DNA of 60,113 bases, from the NCBI GenBank assembly GCA_018066965.1, contig JAGPVP010000054.1:1-60113 (forward strand), in the 5' to 3' direction. The notes under the pieces were generated by a model. That model was not told the DNA's origin. It was given only the letters and a program-made list of their open reading frames with translations, and ran no database searches. The position numbers and the translations under genes were made by a program. The stretch is from Zhongshania sp. Lineage in GTDB: Bacteria > Pseudomonadota > Gammaproteobacteria > Pseudomonadales > Spongiibacteraceae. This document shows, piece by piece, positions 18,590-27,854 of this stretch. The first letter of the stretch is position 1; every line of letters begins with the position of its first letter.

Positions 18590-18793
18590 TTAAAAACTAT
18601 CTGACTCAATATCCGTCTCGTTTAGATTGCTGCGCAAATGCGGATCTAAATGCTTTATTTCGCCACCAAGGGCAAGATAAGCCTCTACATCTTTTGCCAG
18701 CTGCTCACGCATACGGTCATGCACGGTAGGTGATGACACATACTGTTGTGAGCTTAAAGTTTCATTATTACTACTACGATTACGCGACCCCAT
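18590..18793 (-). CDS. Small SutA-like protein (possible RNA polymerase-binding regulator)
   Basis: The 67-residue form starts at 18793, where GGGAGG lies seven bases upstream; a longer form to 18853 is less likely. The segment REQLAKDVEAYLALGGEIKHLDP resembles the conserved core I recall for Pseudomonas SutA, a small protein that binds RNA polymerase during slow growth and is encoded near glnK/amtB there. The ends look disordered. The neighbourhood fits, but the assignment rests on a short match and should be treated as tentative. Confidence 0.55.
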   Translation of the reverse strand: MGSRNRSSNNETLSSQQYVSSPTVHDRMREQLAKDVEAYLALGGEIKHLDPHLRSNLNETDIESDSF

Positions 18794-18943
18794 ACGACGT
18801 CCTCCCGGAAATAAGAATCCCGCGTTTACGTGGCGATTTATACTTGTATACAAGGCTTTTTGGCAAGAGGGTTAATTAGGCTTTTTTGTTATTACGAACA
18901 AAGCTCATCATCATTTTTTGAACTATACGTAAAAATACCAGCA

Positions 18944-18969
18944 ACAAAAAGGGCGGCACATGGCCGCCC
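18944..18969 (-). terminator. Terminator of the distal glnK
   Basis: On the minus strand the stem GGGCGGC/GCCGCCC (18963-18969 with 18951-18957) is followed by CTTTTTGTT. It lies 22 bases after the glnK stop and separates it from the SutA-like gene. Confidence 0.85.
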
Positions 18970-18990
18970 AATTCTTAACTCAATTAACGG

Positions 18991-19344
<354 letters not shown>

Positions 19345-19487
19345 TTACTTTTATGCTACGAATAATTACCTGTCGTTAAGTTAGCTCAGGCAGCAAGGAT
19401 TTGGCAAGGTTATCGCGGTTTTAGAGTGAAATAAGCTTAGAAAAGCGGGATAGCTGCCTTAAATCTTTGCTAGTGCGGTTTTGGCTT

Positions 19488-19649
19488 GATGCTAGATAGG
19501 AGACGCTTTTATTCGCAGTCGCTCACTCAAGGACCACGCACCCAAGCCTGGCTGCTAAACAAGTGCTTATGTAGCTCCGGACACCTAGGCACAAAAACAT
19601 TACTCAGAAAACAACGCGCGTTTGCGTCTCCCGTCTCCCGTAAAGCATC
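19488..19649. repeat. Palindromic GGGAGAC repeat, copy B (162 bp)
   Basis: The left end GATGCTAGATAGGAGACGC (19488-19506) is inverted at 19624-19649, where the right arm carries one extra GGGAGAC heptamer. The 117-base middle has no gene and no clear similarity to copy A. It abuts the amtB terminator. Confidence 0.75.
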
Positions 19650-19653
19650 CTGC

Positions 19654-19682
19654 AAAAAAAAAGGGCGCTCAATGAGCGCCCT
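19654..19682 (-). terminator. amtB terminator
   Basis: The minus strand shows a 9-bp stem AGGGCGCTC/GAGCGCCCT (19662-19670 with 19674-19682), a three-base loop, then nine T. It lies 23 bases after the amtB stop. Confidence 0.93.
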
Positions 19683-19705
19683 AACAATCACCAAACGGGG
19701 GAGAC

Positions 19706-20950
19706 TTACTTGTTGGTGAATTCCGGATAAGCTTCCATGCCGCATTCAGAGAGGTCGACGCCTTCGTACTCTTCCTCTTCAGTAACACGCAAGCCCATGA
19801 CTGCTTTCAAGATGCCCCAGACCACTAAGCTGGCCACAAAGGTCCAAGCAAAGATCACGAATGCACCGTATAGCTGATTACCGAAAGTCGCGTCGCTGTT
19901 GTTGAATGGCACGGCCATTACACCCCAGAAACCAACTACACCGTGAACAGAGATGGCACCGACTGGATCATCGATTTTCACCTTGTCCAAAGCAAGGATG
20001 GCAAACACAACCAGCACACCGCCAACAGCACCGATCAATGTAGACACAACTGGATCAGGAGACAGTGGATCAGCAGTAATGGCGACCAAACCAGCCAAGG
20101 CGCCGTTAAGTACCATGGTCAAGTCAGCTTTGCCGAACAGCAAGCGTGCAACAATTAATGCAGCAATCAAACCGCCACTCGCAGCCGCATTAGTGTTAAC
20201 AAATACTTGTGCGGTTGCGTTAGCTTCTTCGATGTTAGACACCATCAGCTCTGAACCGCCGTTGAAACCGAACCAACCCATCCACAGGATGAAGGTACCC
20301 AATGTTGCCATTGGTAGGTTTGCACCAGGGATCGCATTAACTTGGCCGCTTTCACCGTACTTGCCTTTACGAGCACCAAGCAGCAATACACCAGCCAGTG
20401 CCGCAGAAGCACCACACATATGCACAATGCCTGAACCTGCAAAGTCAGAGAACCCGGCTGTAGACAAGAAACCGCCGCCCCAGCTCCAAGAACCTTGTAG
20501 CGGGTAGATAACGCCAGTCATTACGATAGCGAAAGCTAGGAAAGCCCACAGCTTCATACGTTCTGCAACCGCACCCGACACGATAGACATAGCAGTCGCC
20601 ACGAATACCACTTGGAAGAAGAAGTCAGATGAACCTGAGTAGTAAGTGTCGCCGTTAGAAGCCAGCACTTCTTCTACCGTCGCGTCGGCAATGGTATTGC
20701 CGAACCATGCGTCTGGTAAAAATCCGCCTTCCGAACCGCCGTACATGATTGTGTAGCCACACAATAAGTACATGGTACAAGCCACCGCAAACAGCGCGAT
20801 GTTTTTAGTTAATATTTCTGTGGTGTTTTTTGCACGAACCAAACCGGCTTCGAGCATGGCAAAACCTGCTGCCATCCACATTACGAACGCGCCCATAACC
20901 AGGAAGTAAAATGTGTCCAGGGCGTACTTGACCTGTATGATGTCTTCCAT
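19706..20950 (-). CDS. amtB: Ammonium transporter AmtB
   Basis: The 414-residue channel has eleven predicted membrane helices. The pore histidines sit in AGSGIVHMCG and ISVHGVVGFWG, and the ammonium-gate aromatics lie in the FFQVVFVATAMSIVSGA region. It has no cleaved signal peptide. The ATG at 20950 is favoured by GGAGG seven bases upstream; a GTG at 20953 is possible. It lies between two glnK genes, whose products block the pore when nitrogen is plentiful. Confidence 0.96.
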   Translation of the reverse strand: MEDIIQVKYALDTFYFLVMGAFVMWMAAGFAMLEAGLVRAKNTTEILTKNIALFAVACTMYLLCGYTIMYGGSEGGFLPDAWFGNTIADATVEEVLASNGDTYYSGSSDFFFQVVFVATAMSIVSGAVAERMKLWAFLAFAIVMTGVIYPLQGSWSWGGGFLSTAGFSDFAGSGIVHMCGASAALAGVLLLGARKGKYGESGQVNAIPGANLPMATLGTFILWMGWFGFNGGSELMVSNIEEANATAQVFVNTNAAASGGLIAALIVARLLFGKADLTMVLNGALAGLVAITADPLSPDPVVSTLIGAVGGVLVVFAILALDKVKIDDPVGAISVHGVVGFWGVMAVPFNNSDATFGNQLYGAFVIFAWTFVASLVVWGILKAVMGLRVTEEEEYEGVDLSECGMEAYPEFTNK

Positions 20951-21020
20951 CACATGCCCTCCAAAGGGAAAGAGTTAAATCTTTTAATTAATTTAGTTAA
21001 CACAAACCGCAGCGGTATTA

Positions 21021-21383
<363 letters not shown>

Positions 21384-21404
21384 TTAGCGCACATTAGGAC
21401 TAAG

Positions 21405-21436
21405 TTAAAAAATAGCCGGTGGCAACGCTGCCACCG
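21405..21436 (-). terminator. Attenuator/terminator between torF-like gene and glnK
   Basis: On the minus strand the stem GGTGGCA/TGCCACC (21429-21435 with 21418-21424) extends by GC pairs and is followed by GGCTATTTTTTAA. It lies 11 bases after the porin stop and before the glnK ribosome site, so it may make the porin message more abundant than the glnK-amtB part. Confidence 0.75.
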
Positions 21437-21446
21437 ACCGAGGGTT

Positions 21447-22109
21447 TTACATAGAAATAGGTAAGCTATACGAAACAACAAACTTAGGATCAGTGTCGAC
21501 GGCCAAGCTATCATCACTGTCTTGCTGGCTAACAATAAAAGACAAATTGTCATTGTAAGCATATGCTAGGTCAGCGTGATAAGTATTTTCACCGTCGATA
21601 TCCTCTGAACCAAGTGTCAGAGAAAACGCACCAAAAGAGCCACTCAAAGTGTAGTAGTTATACTCCGTATAACCAGAAGGGCCAGCAACGGGCTCGTAGT
21701 ACGAGAAGCTGATTGGACCATAACCCACTGTCAACACAACATCTGTGTGCTCAAAGAGATCAGTTTCTTCAGTACCTAGGTAGCCAGCACCTGTTGGGTA
21801 GTTATAGTTGTAGGCCGTAACGTCAAAGCTAAAATCACCAGCAGACACACCGTAACCAACATACAAATCATACTCGGTGCCGGCAGAGGTATCGCCAGAC
21901 GAGCCCCAAATTCCGGCGGTAAAACCACCAGCGCTATAGTTGATGTCACCAGATACTGCAGGAGTGCCGCTACCTAAATCATAACCACGCCACAAGTAGG
22001 TACTTGCAATTCCTACACTTGCAGATACTTCAGCTGAAGCTGGAGCAGCAATCATGGTCATTGAAGCAGCCGCAACACTTGCAGCTAATAAGGTTTTCAT
22101 TGTTTTCAT
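21447..22109 (-). CDS. TorF-family putative porin
   Basis: The 220-residue precursor has a signal peptide ending near APASA. The mature part is rich in aromatic and Gly/Ser residues in alternating beta-strand pattern and starts VSASVGIASTYLWRGYDLG, matching the TIGR02001/TorF-like family found before glnK-amtB in many gammaproteobacteria. The ATG at 22109 has GGAG nine bases upstream. It probably lets ammonium or another small nitrogen source cross the outer membrane, inferred from context. Confidence 0.85.
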   Translation of the reverse strand: MKTMKTLLAASVAAASMTMIAAPASAEVSASVGIASTYLWRGYDLGSGTPAVSGDINYSAGGFTAGIWGSSGDTSAGTEYDLYVGYGVSAGDFSFDVTAYNYNYPTGAGYLGTEETDLFEHTDVVLTVGYGPISFSYYEPVAGPSGYTEYNYYTLSGSFGAFSLTLGSEDIDGENTYHADLAYAYNDNLSFIVSQQDSDDSLAVDTDPKFVVSYSLPISM

Positions 22110-22167
22110 GTCTTTAGTCTCCACTAAGGTATAAGAAAGTGATCAAGCACTGTCCTGACCTAGCTTT

Positions 22168-22184
22168 AGCATTTTCGATGCCAA
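22168..22184 (-). promoter_or_regulatory. Sigma-54 promoter of torF-like gene/glnK/amtB
   Basis: The minus strand reads TTGGCATCGAAAATGCT, with the GG of the -24 box and the GC of the -12 box exactly ten bases apart, as RpoN requires. Transcription would start near 22157, 48 bases before the porin ATG. Two NtrC-type palindromes lie upstream. Confidence 0.85.
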
Positions 22185-22345
22185 CTTGGTTTTTGTTCTT
22201 TTAAAACAATATCTTAGAGACAAAAAACGACAACAATACAACAGCGATAGTTAAGGCTACGTTACAGCCCCCTCGCCAAACCAATAGATATGCTCAAAAG
22301 TAGAGCGTTTTTATTTTTATTTGATTTTAAATGCGTCAATAGCAC

Positions 22346-22360
22346 GCACAACTTAAGTGC
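22346..22360. promoter_or_regulatory. NtrC-type enhancer site 1 (ammonium locus)
   Basis: GCACAACTTAAGTGC matches the NtrC half-site layout GCAC-N7-GTGC. Its centre is about 196 bases upstream of the predicted sigma-54 start at 22157, a normal enhancer distance. Confidence 0.75.
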
Positions 22361-22482
22361 TAAATATTCCATATGCAATCAAATATTTTCGCCAAATAGA
22401 ATGCTAAGCAATTAAAAAATAAAGAGTTTTATTAATATTAATGTCACATAAAAATAAGCTGTGTATTACCCCGACACTCATT

Positions 22483-22497
22483 GCACCATTGCGGTGC
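22483..22497. promoter_or_regulatory. NtrC-type enhancer site 2 (ammonium locus)
   Basis: GCACCATTGCGGTGC matches GCAC-N7-GTGC with the outer part of the consensus GCACCA...TGGTGC. It is about 333 bases upstream of the predicted start and 137 bases from site 1. It lies near the 3' end of the CoA-transferase gene's transcription unit. Confidence 0.75.
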
Positions 22498-22542
22498 GTG
22501 CGCACTATATTCCAGCGAACGCTTACTTTAAGGCGCCCAAAA

Positions 22543-22569
22543 TAAAAACGGGATGCCATTTGGCATCCC
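22543..22569 (-). terminator. Terminator of the CoA-transferase gene
   Basis: On the minus strand the 9-bp stem GGGATGCCA/TGGCATCCC (22561-22569 with 22550-22558) is followed by GTTTTTATTTT. It is about 86 bases beyond the stop codon. The region 22125-22654 otherwise holds only the nitrogen control sites. Confidence 0.85.
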
Positions 22570-22654
22570 TTAAAACATTATATTCTCTCGGTAATTTTCG
22601 CAGGTCTTACACGGCTAAGCCGCTAACAAATGATCAGCGACTATCCGCCACAAA

Positions 22655-25057
22655 CTACGGCACCATAACTTCGAGATCACCCGATTCAATTAGCGACTCT
22701 ATCGTCGCCTCATCTAACTGAAGAATATCCCGCACCAGCTCTCGGGTGTGCTCGGCCACAAATGGCGCTGGGCGAATCTGCGGCTCCGGTAAATAGCTTT
22801 TCCCAGCGGGGCCATTCTCGGTTAGTAAGGGCGCATCTAAACCCGGCTGCATATTAATTCTGAAAAAGTCCCGCGCTTTTAAATGCAGGTTATCGGGCAG
22901 CTCATTGATTCGCGCCATGGCTGCTGCGGCAATACCCGCTGCCTGTAATGTTTCCACAACCTGCTGGGGCGTGCGCTCTAGCGTCCAATTAGACACCTCT
23001 TGCTCCACGTAGTCTCGCATAGCGAGCCTGCCGCTGGCGGCTTTAAGGCGCTGGTCCTCTGCGAGATCTTGACGCCCCATTGCGCCGCAAAGCCGCAGCC
23101 ACTGTTCGTCACCGTCGATATCAATCACGCACCACTCATCGTCACCAGCGCAGCTAAATAAGTTTGAGGGCGCATCAAATCGGCCACGATTCCCGCAGGG
23201 CGCCAACCAGCCCCCCTGCAGAGATTCACTCAGTAATTCTGTGGACAAAGTCATTAATATGGTTTCTGCCTGAGACAGGCTGACGGTGCCACCTACGCCG
23301 GTTTTTCCCCGCTCTATTAGCAGGGCAAGAATCGCTACCGCCGATACTCTGGCCGCCAAGTGATCGGGGAATATAGTCAGTGCATCACCAAAGCCACGCT
23401 CATCATCGGGGTAACGCCACAAGCCGGTAAGGCCACTGCTCGCACGCACCAGCGGGCCATAACCCATGCTGTTGCTCATTGGCCCGCTGCCACCTAGCGC
23501 GCTGCTTTCAGAAACGATAATACGCGGGTTGATGGCTTTGAGTTCGGTATAACCAAAGCCAAGCGAGTCCATCGTTCCTGGTTTGAAATTTGAGAGAACC
23601 ACGTCCGACTTCGCCACCAGTTCTTTAAATATCTGTTTGCCCTTTTCGCTGCGTAAATTAAGGCCTAGCGATTTTTTGCCTCGCGAACCCTGTGCAAATG
23701 ATTCTGTAATAGGGCTATTTTGCAAGGACTGGCGCAAGCCATCAGGATAGGCTTTATTCTCTACCTTAATCACCTCCGCACCTTGATCTGCAAACAATCT
23801 TCCCAATTCTGCGCCAGCTACAATCACGCCGAGATCGAGTACACGAATGCCCTCAAGCGGGCGGCGAGTTGACTGAGCTGGACTAGCGCTACGTAGTGCT
23901 AATCGATCAGTACTAAAACTCGGCTGATGTTCGTTTAATACTGGTGCTGGCTGACGAATACCCGCCCGCTGGCCGTTAATTTTTAAATAGCCAGAGGGTG
24001 CTTTGCCTTGTAGTCCGGCGGCTAGATCTATTTCTGTAAATGCCCCTCTTGCCGTGAAGTGATGATCTTGTAATACCTGCTGTGGTGTAGCGACAGCAGC
24101 AATGGGAACACCACGGCGCTGTCCCTCTGCTACCAGATCTGTGCTTTTTTCTTTGGCAAACAAGGCTTCTATTAATACGTTAATTTCACGCATATGCTTA
24201 AAGCGCTTACCCATATTTGCGTATGCTGGGTCGGTAAAAGGATGGTCTTGCCCAAGCCAGCCACTCATGGCTTGCCACTGGCGCGGATTTAAAACACAGA
24301 TGCGTACAAAGCCGTCTGCGCAGGGAAAGAAGGGGTACATTTTCCCCTCTGGCGGCCGGCCGCGAGGCGCCAATTTTGTCGCGCTCTGGCCGCCGGCGGC
24401 ACTGCCGGTCACCCCCAAAGCTGGGTCCAAAATTTGGCAACTAGCCTCAAATACCGAAAAATCAATATTGCCACTCTGGTGAGTATGCGCACTTTGCCAA
24501 TATGCAATTAATGCGACCCACGCTGCCTGAATTGCAGCGGCTTCGTAACACAATTGGCCAGGCGGTAGCAGCGGTTCCCGATCTTTAAGACCTGAGCGCG
24601 CCGTTATGCCAGCCATTGCCATATGCACCGCATTACTGCCTACATAGCCAGCATACGGGCCGCTGTCGCCAAAATCTGATATTGCGAGGGTAATTAAATG
24701 ACTCTCTTCCAACTCAACTAACGGCGTAATTTCATTTAGCCACTGCAGCGCGGTCTCTGAACGAGAGTGAATCAAAATATCGGTCTGCTGCGCTAGCGCA
24801 TAAAAAGTTGTCCGGTCACCTTCTTGCGCAATATCTAACACCACGCTCTTTTTATTTGCCGCGTGGGTCGCAAAATATAAGCTATGCCCCTTCACCAAGG
24901 GCGCCGCCCTCCGCGCGGGACTGCCTTGACCCGGCTCAATCAACATCACCTCAGCGCCTAAGTCCGCTAAATAGCGGCCACAACTATCACCCTTACCTTC
25001 GCAAAGATCGAGAATACGTAAGCCCTTTAAGGGTTGATTGCTTTTATTGCTATTCAT
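22655..25057 (-). CDS. Double-domain CaiB/BaiF (family III) CoA-transferase
   Basis: This 800-residue protein is two family III CoA-transferase domains in one chain, about residues 10-390 (LKGLRILDLCEGKGDSCGRYLADLGAEV) and 400-795 (LEGIRVLDLGVIVAGAELGRLFADQGAEV). Typical enzymes are about 400 residues and move CoA between carboxylic acids. In the second half the catalytic Asp fits FPDHLAARV; the matching position of the first half reads LCYEAAA, with Cys instead of Asp. So one active half and one structural or altered half is likely. The acid substrate is unknown. A TTG at 25060 is an alternative start. Confidence 0.87.
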   Translation of the reverse strand: MNSNKSNQPLKGLRILDLCEGKGDSCGRYLADLGAEVMLIEPGQGSPARRAAPLVKGHSLYFATHAANKKSVVLDIAQEGDRTTFYALAQQTDILIHSRSETALQWLNEITPLVELEESHLITLAISDFGDSGPYAGYVGSNAVHMAMAGITARSGLKDREPLLPPGQLCYEAAAIQAAWVALIAYWQSAHTHQSGNIDFSVFEASCQILDPALGVTGSAAGGQSATKLAPRGRPPEGKMYPFFPCADGFVRICVLNPRQWQAMSGWLGQDHPFTDPAYANMGKRFKHMREINVLIEALFAKEKSTDLVAEGQRRGVPIAAVATPQQVLQDHHFTARGAFTEIDLAAGLQGKAPSGYLKINGQRAGIRQPAPVLNEHQPSFSTDRLALRSASPAQSTRRPLEGIRVLDLGVIVAGAELGRLFADQGAEVIKVENKAYPDGLRQSLQNSPITESFAQGSRGKKSLGLNLRSEKGKQIFKELVAKSDVVLSNFKPGTMDSLGFGYTELKAINPRIIVSESSALGGSGPMSNSMGYGPLVRASSGLTGLWRYPDDERGFGDALTIFPDHLAARVSAVAILALLIERGKTGVGGTVSLSQAETILMTLSTELLSESLQGGWLAPCGNRGRFDAPSNLFSCAGDDEWCVIDIDGDEQWLRLCGAMGRQDLAEDQRLKAASGRLAMRDYVEQEVSNWTLERTPQQVVETLQAAGIAAAAMARINELPDNLHLKARDFFRINMQPGLDAPLLTENGPAGKSYLPEPQIRPAPFVAEHTRELVRDILQLDEATIESLIESGDLEVMVP

Positions 25058-25401
25058 CAAATAACTGCCTCGTAGATGACATGCTCAATAGAGTGGCCAT
25101 GCCGAAGATCGCGGATATAAATATCAGCACGCGATCTGTTGTCGCTGTTGATCATTATTGCGGGTATATGCGTAAATTAGACTCAGTCTTGAAAACGCTG
25201 TAAAGCCAACACACGACACAAATACACCAAATCTAATCACAATAGATAAATGGTCGTCAATTTTAAAATGTAACCATCGCCCGAGGAATGGAAACTTGCG
25301 GCTAAGGCGAACTGGTGTAACGAGCTACGTCGTCCATATGCCCCAGAAACAACAAACCCCAGAAAACTGGGGCTTGTGTTCATATTGGCTCTAATTATAA
25401 A
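25058..25401. other. Intergenic region, promoter of CoA-transferase gene
   Basis: These 344 bases lie between two minus-strand genes. Apart from the terminator of the upstream-coordinate gene at 25348-25374 I see no gene, tRNA or repeat. The promoter of the CoA-transferase gene should lie in 25061-25340. Confidence 0.45.
25348..25374 (-). terminator. Terminator of the glycine-rich protein gene
   Basis: The CCCCAG/CTGGGG stem (25357-25362 and 25367-25372, loop of four A) reads on the minus strand with a T-rich tail TTTGTTGTTT. It is 28 bases after the stop of the glycine-rich protein gene. Confidence 0.8.
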
Positions 25402-26319
25402 TCAACGGCACAGATACTCTGTCGCCTTCGCCTCTAATTTTTCGACGCGCGCACGCAGACGTTCAATTTGCCGTTGCAGCTCAACAATTGTCGTTGCCGA
25501 AGACCGCACTTCAACGGTTTGCTCAGAGGACAAAATCAACTGATCAAGCAAAGTTCGCCCAGGGTTCCCTGCAGAACCTGCCGAACCGGGACTACCCGCT
25601 AAGCCGCCGTCACTGCCAGGTATCCACGCGCGATTACCCGTCAGGCTTTTCTTACTCACATAGCGACCAACCGATCCAGCACCACCGGACCCTGCGTCAC
25701 CACCATTTCCACCTGCACCACCCTCGTTACTAATGCGGACGCGCTTAACGAGATCATCCCCCGAAATACTTTTTGCAAGTACCTGATAAAGAAAAGTAAT
25801 GTCGCCACCTCGGCCACCTTCGCCGCCTTCGCCACCGTCACCGCCGTTACCAGTAAAGTCTCCGTCACACGCTGCGCCGGCGTCTGCACCGTCACCACCT
25901 GCACCGCCATCTCCGCCGTCACCACCATTAGCCAATATCTGCATATCGCCTAGTGATTCAATACCGAGTTGTAGGCGAATCTCTACGCCGTCGCTGCCAC
26001 CACCACCGTGTTCACCTGCCATACCGTCTGAACATGTAGAGGCATTCTCACCCGCTTCACCCGCCGCTCCTGCACTGCCACTACCTTCGATGACAACGCC
26101 ATTGCCAATATAGGTATGCCTAGCCTGTACGCGCCAACCGGCTACAGCAGAAGAGAAAGTAATGCGGGCTCCATCGCCAATACGGAGGTTTTCGAGCACA
26201 AGCTCTTGTTGATCAATACCGACAATATAGGTTTTACCGGCGGGAATGCTGAGACTGGCTGCCAGCCCCGCTAGCGGGGTCAACGCTAGCGCTAATATGG
26301 CAAGGTACTTCATGAACAT
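25402..26319 (-). CDS. Secreted glycine-rich protein with C-terminal coiled coil
   Basis: The 305-residue precursor has a signal peptide ending near GLAA and a small beta-rich domain (about residues 24-80). Long Gly-Asp/Gly-Ala stretches follow at about 80-115, 135-175 and 200-260 (GGDGGDGGAGGDG, GGDGGEGGEGGRGG), then a coiled coil with IVELQRQIERLRARVEKLEAK near the C-terminus and a final Cys. The Gly-X-X register is loose, so it is collagen-like only in a broad sense. No function is known. It lies 58 bases after urtE and could be read from the urea transporter message. Confidence 0.75.
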   Translation of the reverse strand: MFMKYLAILALALTPLAGLAASLSIPAGKTYIVGIDQQELVLENLRIGDGARITFSSAVAGWRVQARHTYIGNGVVIEGSGSAGAAGEAGENASTCSDGMAGEHGGGGSDGVEIRLQLGIESLGDMQILANGGDGGDGGAGGDGADAGAACDGDFTGNGGDGGEGGEGGRGGDITFLYQVLAKSISGDDLVKRVRISNEGGAGGNGGDAGSGGAGSVGRYVSKKSLTGNRAWIPGSDGGLAGSPGSAGSAGNPGRTLLDQLILSSEQTVEVRSSATTIVELQRQIERLRARVEKLEAKATEYLCR

Positions 26320-26326
26320 TTTTTCC

Positions 26327-26368
26327 TTATACTAGTGCGTAAGAAAGACAAAACTCGCGCTAGTATAA
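26327..26368. repeat. 13-bp inverted repeat before the glycine-rich protein gene
   Basis: TTATACTAGTGCG (26327-26339) and CGCGCTAGTATAA (26356-26368) pair with one G-T. The repeat fills most of the gap between the urtE stop and the ribosome site of the next gene. It could be an operator or an mRNA hairpin; it lacks the T-run of a terminator. Confidence 0.5.
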
Positions 26369-26377
26369 ACCCTGAGC

Positions 26378-27073
26378 TTACACCGTCATATGGCGACGCA
26401 CATCTTCTTCTATCATTTCATCACCACGACCAGACAAGATAACTTCACCGCGATCCATAACCGCATAGTTATCGGCAAGCGCCCTCGCAAAATCAAAATA
26501 TTGTTCGACCAACACAATGGCCATCTCACCTTGTTGCCGCAGAATGGTAATCACATTTTGAATGTCTTTAATAATCGACGGCTGGATACCTTCGGTAGGT
26601 TCGTCGAGCACGAGTAAGCGTGGCCGGGTAATTAAGGCGCGTGCAATCGCTAGCTGCTGCTGCTGGCCACCGGATAAATCGCCACCCCGTCGCCGCAACA
26701 TACTTTTTAAAACCGGGAATAAATCAAAAATTTCTGGACTAATACTGCGCTGGCTGCGCTTAAGCGGCGCGTAGCCGGTATACAGATTTTCTTGCACGGT
26801 AAGCTGAGAAAACACTTCGCGACCCTGTGGCACATAGGCGATTCCCGCCCGCGCTCGATCCGCTGGTCCCATAGTGCTAATATCTTTATCTTCCCACATA
26901 ATACTGCCACCACGAATGGGATGACGACCGGCGATTGCCCGTGCCAAGCTCGACTTACCGACACCATTGCGACCGAGAATACAGGTGACTTTACCTTTCT
27001 CTCCAACAATATCTACTTTTCTCAAGGCCTGACTAGCACCGTAGTAAAGATCAATTTCATTTACGACCAACAT
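26378..27073 (-). CDS. urtE: Urea ABC transporter ATP-binding protein UrtE
   Basis: The 231-residue ATPase has Walker A GRNGVGKSS, signature LSGGQQQQLA and Walker B RLLVLDEPTEG, with the VPQGREVF and EQYFDFA blocks usual for LivF/UrtE. The ATG at 27073 follows the urtD stop by one base. It is the second ATPase of the transporter and powers urea uptake with UrtD. Confidence 0.95.
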   Translation of the reverse strand: MLVVNEIDLYYGASQALRKVDIVGEKGKVTCILGRNGVGKSSLARAIAGRHPIRGGSIMWEDKDISTMGPADRARAGIAYVPQGREVFSQLTVQENLYTGYAPLKRSQRSISPEIFDLFPVLKSMLRRRGGDLSGGQQQQLAIARALITRPRLLVLDEPTEGIQPSIIKDIQNVITILRQQGEMAIVLVEQYFDFARALADNYAVMDRGEVILSGRGDEMIEEDVRRHMTV

Positions 27074-27074
27074 A

Positions 27075-27854
27075 TCAACGCCCCAAATACACTTCGATAA
27101 CACGCGGATTAGCAGACACCACCTCAAGCCGCCCTTCGGCCAGCACGCCGCCTTCGTGGAGTACCGTCACTTTGCTATCCAGTGCTTTAATAAAATCCAT
27201 ATCGTGCTCGACCACCACCACGGTATGGTCTTTATTTATTTCTTTTAACAAGGCAGCCGTTTCCATGGTTTCATGGTCGGTCATACCCGCCGCGGGCTCA
27301 TCTACCAGCAATAACTCTGGCCCCTGCACAATCAACATACCAATTTCTAACCATTGCTTTTGGCCGTGAGAAAGGCTGCCAGCTAAATCATTTGTTTTGG
27401 CTTTTAAGCCAACTAACTTAATCACCTCGTCGATTTTATCTGCCTGCTCGCTACTCAACTTATGCAGCAGCGCCCGCAGCACACTGCGAGTACCCGCCAA
27501 GGCAAGCTCAACGTTTTCCCACACCGTTAGCGTTTCAATTACCGTCGGCTTTTGAAACTTGCGACCAATACCAAGATTGGCGATATCCGCTTCGTCGTAT
27601 TGGGTGAGATCAATGCTATCTCGAAATCTCACTTCGCCAGAATCTGGCCGAGTCTTGCCGGTAATAATATCCATCATGGTACTTTTTCCGGCACCGTTGG
27701 GACCAATAATTGCCCTCAGTTCTCCAGGGAAAATATCCAGTGATAAATTATTTATTGCCTTAAAGCCGTCAAAACTTTTAGTCACACCATTGAGGTACAA
27801 CATGCTTTGCATTTCACCGCTGTGAAAACCCGGACTCTTTACAACTGCACTCAT
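27075..27854 (-). CDS. urtD: Urea ABC transporter ATP-binding protein UrtD
   Basis: The 259-residue LivG-type ATPase has Walker A GPNGAGKST, signature LSHGQKQWLEIGM (the HGQKQWLE form is usual for UrtD) and LLVDEPAAGM. Its ATG overlaps the urtC stop in ATGA, showing translational coupling. Confidence 0.95.
   Translation of the reverse strand: MSAVVKSPGFHSGEMQSMLYLNGVTKSFDGFKAINNLSLDIFPGELRAIIGPNGAGKSTMMDIITGKTRPDSGEVRFRDSIDLTQYDEADIANLGIGRKFQKPTVIETLTVWENVELALAGTRSVLRALLHKLSSEQADKIDEVIKLVGLKAKTNDLAGSLSHGQKQWLEIGMLIVQGPELLLVDEPAAGMTDHETMETAALLKEINKDHTVVVVEHDMDFIKALDSKVTVLHEGGVLAEGRLEVVSANPRVIEVYLGR

Noticed and set aside
25799..26113. Proline/serine-rich plus-strand reading frame
   Set aside because: It is the antisense of the glycine-rich tracts of the real minus-strand gene; Gly codons read as Pro/Ser on the other strand.
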